Part shown: positions 48,373-60,200 of the stretch, piece by piece
Position numbering within the stretch: the first letter of the stretch is position 1
Layout: every line of letters starts with the position of its first letter
Source: Tubulanus polymorphus
Lineage: Eukaryota; Nemertea; Palaeonemertea; Tubulaniformes; Tubulanidae
Length of the DNA stretch: 64,000 nucleotides
Reading direction: 5' to 3'
NCBI RefSeq assembly: GCF_964204645.1
Contig: NC_134028.1
Span: 6,174,501-6,238,500 of the forward strand
Translations under genes and position numbers: made by a program
Notes under the pieces: generated by a model
Databases searched by the model: none
The model's input: the letters and a program-made list of their open reading frames with translations, nothing else
Told to the model about the DNA's origin: nothing

Positions 48373-48408
48373 AACATTTCGACTATATCGTATAATAGTC
48401 ATCTCCAG
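48373..48408 (-). repeat. hammerhead-like hairpin motif, solo copy
   Basis: Minus strand reads CTGGAGATGACTAT, a loop, ATAGTCGAAATG, with a perfect six-base stem GACTAT/ATAGTC. Confidence 0.55.
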
Positions 48409-48713
48409 GAATACCGTGTTATAATAGTTATGAGATATATATGCAGGGTCCCTACAGATCAGTCATTCCTGGATATAAGCGGTTTTAAAGGAGAAAAATG
48501 CGAATTTCGAGGATTGGCTCCATCACTTTCATATCCCAATTACAGTAGACTCCTCCTAAATCGGTGCTGTTTATCACGGTACACCATTAATTTGGTGGTT
48601 ACGCAAGCAAATAAATTCTTAACACTTCCTGAACTTGGTTTTTAATTAAGTAACCCCCTAATTTGGTAAAATGTAATCTTGAAAATCCCATCCATTTAGA
48701 GGTGTAGTCTACT

Positions 48714-48802
48714 GAAATAGGCAATTAGAAATTTGTGTCTGGTTTGTATTCATGCAGTCTGCACGAATACAAACCAGACACAAATTTCTAATCACCTATT
48801 TC
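48714..48802. repeat. near-perfect 38-bp inverted repeat
   Basis: Arms 48714-48751 and 48765-48802 pair at 36 of 38 positions around a 13-base loop. The left arm begins GAAATAGGCAATTAG and ends GGTTTGTATTC. It abuts a copy of the GGAGTTT element that continues to about 48929. Confidence 0.8.
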
Positions 48803-51800
48803 TCAAAATTGAAGGAGTTTTCGAGGACTTTCAGGCATTTCGTTTAAATCAAAGGAGATTCAAGCACCTTTAAAAGCATTTTTCATTTTCGGCGGAGTTT
48901 TTAAGGAATCAGGGAGATGTACTGGACCTTGATGTGTGAACAAATAGAGAATTTTTTCATTAAAGGTATGGGGATTCTATATAATATTATCGTCGCCGCA
49001 CAACGTGCTTATATCAATGGGTATTAAGAATTTGCGGTCAACGGAATCCGCTAAAAGGATCAGTATTAACGGGGTTTACTTACCTAATTACCACCAAAGG
49101 GTGGTGGACACATTAAGATCTAACTCTGCCAACAGATATGCGTGTTAATCCAGCACACCGTGTCGTTTAGATTGAATTCGAACATGAAGTCCCACCACGC
49201 GACGACAACGACGGCTAGACGCGACGGACTGCGGAAACTTTACTCGAAGAAGTCTATAGAAAATAGAAAGACTCGATTAGATACAAATTATCGCATATAG
49301 TCGCAGGTGAATTCGTTAATAGCGCGGGCGAGTCAAATCTCGTTCTTTTATAGAGAAATCGACAAAACAGGTCGCGACCTTTTTATCAACCATCAAAGAG
49401 TCGCATTTCTCATTCTGCAGTTTATTTCAAGTTTAAGAAGTTTCGCTGCGTTCTTTCTTTGTCGCTTTGGGCTGAAAATCGCGTTTCATTTGTGAATAAA
49501 ACGGCGTATAAATTATCGATTATACTTATTTCGACAAGTCGCAACATATATATCTCTCTCTTGATAAACGGGCGTTTTGAAAGCCGAAATTCAGTGGTTG
49601 AAAAAGATTCTCGCGAGACAAAGAAAAACCTAGGCATAACTCGCGACAATAGAATCCACTTCTCTCATTGGTTATCCCAAAGTGCTGTTTTCATATCCTT
49701 TTCAGCTAAATATCTAATTGTTCCAGACCTGCATGGAAACATTTTTAATGGACCGACCGGACAGAAAGGAAACTCGGGGCCAAGCAACGTTAAAGAACAT
49801 TTACAATGAATACATTTGAATAGGGCGAAAACCAAAATAACAACAACAAACAATTAATTTACACCCTCAGGCCTCGACGTGTTACAACGTGATATATTTG
49901 GATTATTTTGAAAACATTTCCAGCGCGTAAGAGCATTCGATTACAAAACAATTCAACAATTTGTCGACAAACAAGCCCCTAAAGCTGCGATCACAAGTGT
50001 GTTTTTGAAACGCACCATAGGCCTATATCAGGCCCGACCAACCAAAAATGTCAGACCAGGCCCGTACCGAAGTAAAACATCATGGGTGTGAACATGCTCT
50101 TGAATAAAGAATCGGGCCAAATGCAACTCGAGTCTGATCCGGGCCAGTTTAACCCGGGCCAAATTCGCTCCAGCGATCGCGGCTTTAAACTAACCTTATA
50201 GAACTTGACCGAATGAGTGAACACGCTCTTAGATAAACTTGACCAACGCCCTGATGAATGAACCCAGCTGTACTGTTGGTTTAAATCGTCTCTAGATTTT
50301 ACATACAATTCTAAATGGCTTATTGATGTACGAAAGTCCGATTCCTTGAATCAATGTTGCCATGAAATTTGAAATGCAACATGTTTTATTCATTTGAATA
50401 TATAAAATCAATCATTCCACCCAAGAATATATAGACAGGCATGACACGATGAATCAATAATTAACATAGATTGATAATTACTGATATAAGTATCGTTCAG
50501 AATGAAGTCACATGCTATCCGAGAAATAGAGCTTAAATTTTTATTACTCCATTATGGGCCACAAATGACGGTTTCAAGTGCAAACGATCCTGCACCAGAC
50601 GCGAATTCCAGTTCTTTTTAGACATGGAATGATTTTCATTTTTGAATGAATTTGCAGTCAAGCAAAAATTAGGTCGGATTGAGATTTGTCAACATAGCCT
50701 AGGGCCAAGATAAGATGTTGCTCGGTCCAACTTTTTAGTATCCATTCATTTGTTTGAGTGTAAGTCGTATAAGATGAATTCAAGTCCGATGGTTTGATTT
50801 AACTGACATTTCCAGCCAGTCGAGATAAATTTTGTCAGCATATTAGGCTCGCGGATTATGGTGGGTTCCATCCGACTATGGCCTATAGAAAGGCAGGGAA
50901 TGCTCCTATCTCTCTAATGCTTAACTTACAACGGCTGGCATAGGCCTAAAGTTTGAGATAGCTGAACAATGCTGATGACAGTCAAAGGGCGGTTCCAAAG
51001 ATATTTTGGCCCTGAAATAATACGGCCAATACCATAATACCAATTCTTGATGTTTATTTGACGGCATTGACACTGTTTTAGTGCCAACAAATATAAATAT
51101 GGCTAAAAAATCGATACTTGTGCGGGAAATATGACCAGATAGGCCTAAGTATCAACATCGGAAATGCAGGATTAGGCCTACGATGGCGCCAGCTGTCCCA
51201 GGTTTAATGAAGTATAAGTTTAGCATTACGGAGATAAGATCGTTTCCTGCCTTTCTGTCTTGATGTAGAAGAGCCTGAAGAAGGGTAAATCTATTTTTGG
51301 ATTGCACTCGAGACTCGAATCTCCGAAAATCTAACTTAGAAAACATTGTTTCTAGGCCTAGTGAAAACGCCGCCATTTCGCTGTCGACCATAGAACCGGT
51401 ACAACCCCATTTTGAGCTGTCTCCGCTAAATAAACGCTGATTTCATTGTGAGACATTTGTTATAGAGTGATGGTTATAAGCTTGTTGGAAGCAGTAAGTC
51501 ATCTAGTTTGTTATTGACGCTTAATTTCAAGTGAATCGGTTGAGGATTTTGGGATTACATACTAACATAGCCATAGGCGATTAAAGTGGAGAATTTATTT
51601 GTTGCCATTTGTCGACTAGTTGCCACCCTTGTGTTTTTATTATACAGGGATAGTGGAGCTGGTCATTGATATTGGTTTTATTCATTCACTATTAATTTTG
51701 ACAAGTCCTGGTGCCCTGTCACTCCAGTCAGTGTCCGATCCGATCCGAGCCGCTATTTCTATTTTTTTTTGTTCTGAAGGGTCTGCGTCAATTGCATTTC

Positions 51801-52367
51801 CTACCTTTTCACCCACACTTTCAAACAGTTTCCTCGGCAGTAGGTTTCTCGTAAGATTACGGATATTCCCTTTTAACATATAGCTTACCAGCCTAATAAT
51901 AATCACAAAGACGTGCCATTTTTTCGCTTCTTTCCATTCATTTTTGGTTTTTCTAAGAATCGTGCATCTGGAGTATTTGGTGCTGTCAACCGCAACTTGT
52001 CACGCTACGTGCACCTGACGAGACCAAAATGCTTTTATGAAACGTCGATGAAAAACTACTCGCTTGCCTGTGTATGCTTCTTTCATTAATCGCGCGCTAC
52101 AATAGCCGAGCCGAACCTGTCGTGGATCTAGAGTCTAATTTAGGGAGGGATGGAATGTATCGCCTAAATATGTAAATATGGCAAGGGTACCCGAAAGCTA
52201 ATCGGAAAACATTGATTCACAATTTTCGAATTGGTAACGGAGATAATACCCGACCCGGTAATTTTCGACTTGTTATGCTTCGCTAGTGTCCCAACCTAAT
52301 TTTTGAAAAATTTTTTTGCTTAAGAAATTTCTGAATTCTGACATAGAATCTGATAAAGTAGAATATG

Positions 52368-52402
52368 CTTGAAGATGACTATTAGAATATAGTCGAAACG
52401 TT
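52368..52402 (+). repeat. hammerhead-like hairpin motif, solo copy
   Basis: CTTGAAGATGACTAT, then TAGAAT, then ATAGTCGAAACGTTG, with a perfect six-base stem. The downstream sequence TTTTCGGACTTTT is shared with the arms at 46617. Confidence 0.55.
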
Positions 52403-54203
52403 GAATAAACTACTAGCTCCGGTAACATTTTCGGACTTTTTTCTATTATTGTGGAATTCTCTACATTATCGACACCACAAGGATCGTGATAGAATCTGAT
52501 ATTTTTTAACGGTAAACTCGTCCGCGGATTATGATTGTAGGCCCTATGTTGTATATTTCTTAGTTTAATTGTGAAAATTCACTTTGTTTTGTACAAACAG
52601 AATACGGTTGAGGCTGATTCTTCGCAAAAAGAAACTGAGCAATGAGCGGGTAAATGAAAATCTTCTCCTCTTTTGTTCAAAGAATCGTGTGAACTCACAG
52701 AAAAATTTGTTCAGTCTTACAAAGCGGAATTTTCCATTTTGGTGCGACAACAAAAAAGAGCAAACAGCAAGATGTACGTCGTATCTGTGAGAATGACTCG
52801 TAAGGAGGTCGGAAAGCTCGCCGAAGAACCATCCGCCGGAATAATTACTGATTTGAAAGCGGAAATTGTGCTATCGTAATTGGCAGGAGTATCGGATTAG
52901 CGCAAGCGACGAAAATTCTTTAGTTTTCAGCGAGAAAAGAAAAATGGAAAAATTGATTTACACAAAAAAATTTCTTTCGTAGCCTTAAAAAATAGACGCA
53001 GCACACTCCAAATACTGTGACGTCGAATCTTCAACAGGGTGTTTTTTTGGAATATACATGATAGCCGGCAAGAAAAAAGTCTCAGACCAATACCCCAACG
53101 CCGTGAATTTTGTTGTTGATGACTTGCCAATGAATAAATTCACCCCTCGTAAACTTCTGTACATTCATTGAACCATTACATAATAGTTAATCAGTTAATA
53201 AGGAATTCTTTGGAATAGGCCTACGTACTGATTACAGAAAATCCCCAAAGCCCAAATTAAACAATTCCCATCATTTATCTAATGAGCCAAACTAGAAATG
53301 TGAAAACTACACGATTGAAACTCGATACTTGATAAGAAAAAACAAATGCGATTTTTGCTACCCAGAAATATAGATTTTTGTGGAAGGCCAATTAGTACGA
53401 ACACATCAAATTTACTTTTGAGTTGTTATATAAACAGCTTAACTGTGACATAGTGAGTGACAATTTATCATATAGGTCTACAAAATATTTTGTGATATAT
53501 TTCTGTAAATACTGGTTTCGAAAGACGGGTGTTAGGGCGTCGTTATACGCCCGAAATGTGTGATGACCCACTTTGTATTGATGCCAGTACCAACCAGGAC
53601 CGGTTTATTGCATTTTCAACGCAGCCTGTTAAAATTAAACGGCGCATTTATCTGTTGGAGAACTGGTTTTCACAGTTGAATGGAATTCTTATTTAAAGAA
53701 AACAATCGAGACATACATATTTTTATTGTTCATATGAGGATACCTTTTTATAGCACATTATTTTAAAATCGTATGTAGGTGGCCCGGTGTCGATCACACC
53801 CTTACAGCATATCAGAGGCTACTCCCTGTGTAAGGCTCACAATTTAGAGGTAAATATTTGATAAGTTTTCTACTGTTTTGCCAGATTTTCACTCGTATTG
53901 ATGACAAATATTTATTGAATATCTTGCGCGGCTCGAATAGTGTGGTGAGAATTTTCATGTTACTAGTCCAATAGTCCTAAAAAGGGTGATTTATAAGAAT
54001 CACTTTCTACGACAGAAAACTGGGCTGAAACTTACGAAATGCAATTGGTAATCTAAGAACGCTTCTAGAAATGCATAGATTTTAATGGAAATGAAGTTTG
54101 ACACTTCTTCATACGATTCCGGATTATATAACTTCACAAGATTAGGAATTTTTCCTCTCAAATTGGATTCATATGTGTGTTTTGATTTATTACAGCCGAC
54201 AAA

Positions 54204-57200
54204 ATGAGGAAACCGTATAAACCACAGGTGGAAACTGTTCTTCCATTTCTCATTATTGCAATATTTTGCATCTCGTCGGCGTTTGGCCAACAACCAACAG
54301 ATGGTGAGTACGTGACCAATTCGGTCACCAAAAAACAGTTCCATCGGTATTCACTGGCACAGGAACTTGACACAAAAGGATTTTGACCACAGTATCCTAG
54401 GTACTATATATAAAAAATATATGAAATAATGTTTTTATATATAGTACCTGGATACCCTGGGGTCGTCAAGTCCTTGTCGCCGTGTGCCAGGAGGCGGCAC
54501 GGCATGATCCCCGATCTTAAAATTCTAACCTACGCTAAGGACGCAGAACTTCCACATTTCTAGTTTAAAACTTGGACCTTTAGATCGAAAATAAGTTAAC
54601 GGGTTAATGCCTGACGAACTGATAGGATTAATTGCAATGCGGAACGGATAAGCAATAAAGATAGAATTGGATTAGAAACTGACAGTGGCAATCGAGTTTA
54701 CGGGCAAGCCGTCCTTCTTCGATACTTCGTCCCATTTTTGAATTTGACAGATGATGAATAATTACTCGTGAGATCGAATTAAACACGCGTGAATCATGGA
54801 TAAATGAAAAATAAGTCCCAGAAAAAAGTGAAGAAAGCCCCAAAAATATCTTATTCTAGAAACTCAAAAAGTCTACTGGAATACCAGCGGATTTAGGCTA
54901 AAAAAATTGATACCTTGTTTCTCCGCTCTGCTGAGCTTATAAAAAGTTGACCCTGCAGGCGGCCTATCTACCCAACACATTACTTTTTTTAAAAATCGTG
55001 ATCAACTTTACCATGACAGACCTGGCCGTTATAGAAATGTACTGGTTACAAATTTTATCATATTTTACAAAAATGACCCAGTCTTCTGCGGAGAAACAAG
55101 AAGGTATTGTTTTGTTTAGCCTTATAGACTGATCAAGCTGGTATATGCCGTATCATTACCTCTTTAGGCTATAACCCGGGGGTTAACTTGATTCATTTTC
55201 AATAGAGTTAGCCCGCGGGTTACCTGGGCTCAGTTTCACAAAAAAGTTAAACTCAAATTTTTGGTGTAATTGCCATTGGTTACTTCATGTTTTAAGATAA
55301 GTCTCGCAAGAAATTCCCATTTCCAAGAAATTATGAGTGGTTCACGCGAGTTCTTAGTACACGTAGCTACGGAGCGCCGCGAACTGGCCACTCTCAGGAC
55401 TGGGTGATTGCAGAGCAAGCCATTGGCAAAATATACAGGAATAATGCCGCATTGGCAAAATATTACCTGCCTTATATTATCTATTGCGGCATCGGCAATT
55501 CCACCTCACCAACCCAGGCATGTTGTGATTGGTGGTGGCTCCAAATTCAAAGATTTGACACAGTGCACTAGGTACCATCAATTCACCAATTTGTGGTGTG
55601 TGTTCACTAGATGAACCCTTTCAGTGCTGACTGATCAATACCTTATATGCCAGGCTATGCTGCCATATTTTGAATGATTCATAATGATTAGCTTTCAGTT
55701 ATGCTAAATTTCTTTACAGCTTGTGATAGGTACTCGCTGGTAGGTGGCGTTCCGAAAAAACAGCAATTGGGTACTTTGACCTTGAGAGTATTTGAAGCAT
55801 CTGCAGCAGGTAATGAGTTCTAGGGAAATATTTCCTTCAAAACTGGAACAGAAAAATGTTCGAATCAACCTTACTAGCTGCAGCATATTGGAAGGCTACA
55901 GATCTCCCTTGATGCAAAGTTCATTGATTAAGCAAGCTTAATAAGTTAGGACCCAAAACCACAGGGGCCTGACACATTTTTGACCCCAGATCCTAGGTAC
56001 TATATATAAAAGAACATATATGATTAGACGAGAAGACACACAATATCCGTGTATGATGATAACGAGAGAAATCCTACAGTAACGAAGCCAAGATTGAAAA
56101 ATTCTATATCAGAATGTATATATTTGAGGAGCAACGTTTCGGCTATCGACTGTTAGCCATCATCAGGCATACTGATGATGTACGCCTGAGTATGCCTGAT
56201 GATGGCTAACGGTTGTTAGCCGAAACTTCGCACATCAAATATAATAATTCTGATATAGAATTTTTCAATCTTGGCTTCGTTATTGTGGAATTTCTCTTGT
56301 CAACATGTATGATCTTTTTATATAAGCTTTACTGGGGTCAAAAACTTTTTGTGTTGGGCCCCCGTGACCAAAATAACTCGTTTTAAGTATTAAAAGGGCT
56401 GTGTCTGTTATGAATATCGTGTCAATATTAGAAAATTGATCTATGTTCTATATGTTAAATTCGTAGACTTGCAGAATGCGGCCGCGACTGATGACAGATA
56501 TCGTAGTGAGCTTTTTATCTGGGGCAACTTGAACAATCAGCCACCTGCCATAGCCAATCTCACGTTATCGGGCGGAACAACAGATTTCAAGCCGAAAGAT
56601 TACTTTACCATCATCACCGACCCTACCACAGGGAAAAAATATTTGAAACTCAATGCACCGATAGATCGAGTAGGTTCATTGGAAAACTTTGATGTCTCGA
56701 TGATATCAGGGGCCAGACTCATTCGATACAATCTATAGTTCACCCATTGAGTATTTACCAGATACGCTAGGCTTATGCCATCCCAAGTTCTTTAGATCGT
56801 TGTCGATTCAAATTATGTTCAGGTATCCGCAAAAAAGTCTGGTCCTATGAGGGTTAGTTGATAGAAGCTTGACTGACTAACAACGCTATACTAATTCTTC
56901 CATAATTTCAACTATTCGTCCATACATAACTTGTGCAAAAAATCTAACAGTGAATCTAACAGGCTATGTTCAAATACTTGCGTGAAAGTTTTCAACCTTC
57001 AATTGATTGATCTTGTATTTTCTCGCAACGAATTCATTGTTGATTGTCAATTCAGGATGACCTCATTACTGGTGTTAACACTGTGGAGTTCAATATTAAT
57101 TGTCGAAAGGCCGGTTCATCGCTGCCAGTGGTAAGTGATGATATTCTATTCAAGAAATTGATATACAGAACCCCCCCGCCCCCCCCCGATATACCGTCCA

Positions 57201-60200
57201 CATCGGTGCAGAATGATTTTGGCAGTATAGAGAGTATGGCGGTGTTTTATGGCGATGTATTTGTATAGAGATGTACATTGAGAAAACCTGGCGGTAGGTG
57301 GGGTTGGCAGCATGTGGGAGGGCGGTATATTAGGGGTTGACTGTAGATTGTAATAGGCTATAGAGGTAGTACAGTTCTCGACTGGCATGCCCAGTTTTGA
57401 AGTTCTAACTGGTTTCTGATTCCAAGACCGACAGGCGTGAGTTTATATTCGACTCAATTTAAGTGCTGTAATTTTTACTTCTCATTGGTCACAATCAATC
57501 GTACAACGTAGGCTACCACAATGTCATGAAAAGAAGTAGAAAATTAGGTGATTATTGGTAACCTAGTTCATTCGCTTTTCATTTGATATGCAATTTTTTT
57601 TTAAAATGTTTTTTAGGTATTGCCAGTTTATTTGAACATTCAAGACATTAATGACAACCCACCATTGTTTATGTTTGACCCATATTCAACATCCGTCAAT
57701 GAGGTAAGTTTATCAAAAATGATCTGATGTTAGCTGCTAGGGCCTATCATCATAAGAAAAATTGGGTTGATCTGACGCAACATGGCTGTCCTGTGATCAT
57801 TATGCCACAAACGATCGGTCATTGGTGGTCTGGATCTTGAGGCCTCTAGCTTCTTCATGGTTAGCTATTATTCATTGCTGTTTGTGCTGGGAGGAATCTT
57901 TAACATACCAAATGGGCTTTCAGGGGTGGATCCAGAGCAGGGTACCGGGGTGCGCACCCCCCTAAAATTTTATGAGTGCCCTTTTTTCTAGCCTTTCCTG
58001 TGGATTGTTAGCTATGCATATTTTGTAACCACAATTAATTGTAAATTTGCAGCTCATGATATATTCCACAATGAGTTTCAAAGTCATTGGTTGCTCTATT
58101 TAATTTGTTTATTGAATATTTATGTTGTCTGATTGGCAAGTATTTACCAAAGTGGGCATGGTGTACCTGAACCACATTGTTTATTTCCAGTTGACGCCGA
58201 TTGGTAACACAATATATAGAGGGATAGCTGCTACAGATCTGGATGAGGGCAGCAATGCGGAAATCGACATTACTTTCAGCGCAATGGAAACGGGAGTGGT
58301 ACGTTTTAACGCGGGGAAGTGAATGATTATAGTGTAGCTCTAGATAACGATTCTAGAAATACCTAACATCTTTATCTTTAAACGAAAATCAGAAATGAAC
58401 TGTTATTCGATAATCTTGAATCACGAAATGATTTCTATTGAAAATGTTTCATTCTTTGCCACCAGTTTGATGCTACACAATATTTTGCAATCGATCTACC
58501 GAGAAGTGGTTACGTAACCCTGAAATCTCCGTTAGATTACGAAGCCATTCGCAAGAGGCCATATTACCTTCTGAACATCACAGCAAGTGTAAGTTCCATT
58601 ACTTATCATATTCTTACAGAGCCCCGCGGGTGACATGGCGAAAAATACATCTAGGAACGAACGAGATGAACTTTTCAATAGAATAAATGAAAAGAATATT
58701 CTTTCGTTTGGTGAACGGGATATTTTGTTCCCACGAGAAAAAGGATATTCATTTTTCACCATGTCTTCCTCCAGGGCTTCGTATATTCTTCCTCATGATA
58801 CTGAAAACACTGGTTCCACAGATGTAAAATTTGATTCAGAGTTTAAAATTGTTAGACTCTATAGTTTGAAATTTAACTCGCAACTGTCTGTGGATCTAGA
58901 TTCCCTTTAGAATGATTACCAAATGAAAATACTTTTTTGGGAAGTAACTGTTTTGAATTTGAAAAAAATTAGGATAGACCAGCTGATGTGAGTAAAACAC
59001 TAGTTTCATTCACGACACTGCGAGTAAACATCACTGATGCCGATGACTTGCCCCCTGCGTTCATCTATGCTGGTTGTGTGACTTACAAAGAAGTTTGCGT
59101 GAACCCTCAATACACCGCAGACATCATCAGCAATGGAGGCGTGGTAAGAATTCTAGAATGTATCGAATTTTCAAATAATGGGCTGAAAGAGTCTAATCTA
59201 CGTAGATTAACTTGTCGGTAATCTGAGCAATTTTATAAATTCTAGTCCTGATTTATAATTGTAGTCGTCTGCTTTGACCGTAAAACCGGCAGCCATTTTA
59301 GCTCGCGATCAAGATTCATTGAATTTCAGAATTTCCTATTCAATCACTAATGGTACGTATTGTACAGTTCGAAGGAAGGAATGCGAATCATATTGAATAA
59401 CTTGCGGTATTTTACGTGGTAATTTTTGTTTTTCGTTTAGGAATACCGAGTAATTGGTCTTCGTATTTTACGATTGATAAAACGACAGGAGTCATCACGC
59501 AAACAGCTCCTATTGACCGTATCAGTTTCGATGAAATAAAACTTTACATAAAAGTAAGTGTTTCTTAGGTTGTATGAAATTGAAAAGATTTATCTTAGGG
59601 ATTTGTTTGACCTAGTTTTTTGGTTAACTGAAATTGCAGTGTAGTAACTATCAGGTCCATAGCCAGCCATGTCTTGGGGGGGGTTCGATTTTCATGAACG
59701 TGGTACTTTTTGTAAGTTGCCCACGCAAATGTTGGGTCCTGGGAGTGCTTGCGTAGAACTAGTTCAATTTCAGTTGACCAGAAAATAATTTCCGCTGACA
59801 AAAGTATCCGCGTTTAAATGTATGTATTGTTTCGAACAGGCGGAAGAAATTTCTGTTAATCAACGCTACAACATGGCTACCCTGACGATCAACGTCGTGA
59901 AGGCGAACAATTTCCCTCCGACGATTACGAGTTCGCTCGGAGCCGGAGCATTTACCGGTTGGGTGCGCGAAAATTCACCCGTCGGGTACATCACGAGTAA
60001 TCAAGCTTTCACTCAACAATTTCAACTGATCGTTACTGATAAAGACGTTGCGCCTGGTGATCCACCGCCCAAGTGAGTTAACTGTTGAATATAACGAATT
60101 AGAAATAATTCCGAATTTCATTCGATTTTTGCATTTGTGGATACTGGGATTCACTATACTGATAAATGCCGGTTGAGACGCTTCATGTGATAAATGTGAA

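Larger units (their letters stand above)
44545..54203. other. gene-free region between the Kir and cadherin promoters
   Basis: Nearly 10 kb without a recognisable protein-coding exon on either strand. It holds the repeats listed at 44916, 45495, 46617, 47442, 48373, 48714 and 52368. Both flanking genes are transcribed away from it, so it probably contains their distal promoters and 5' non-coding exons. No tRNA or rRNA gene seen. Confidence 0.45.
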
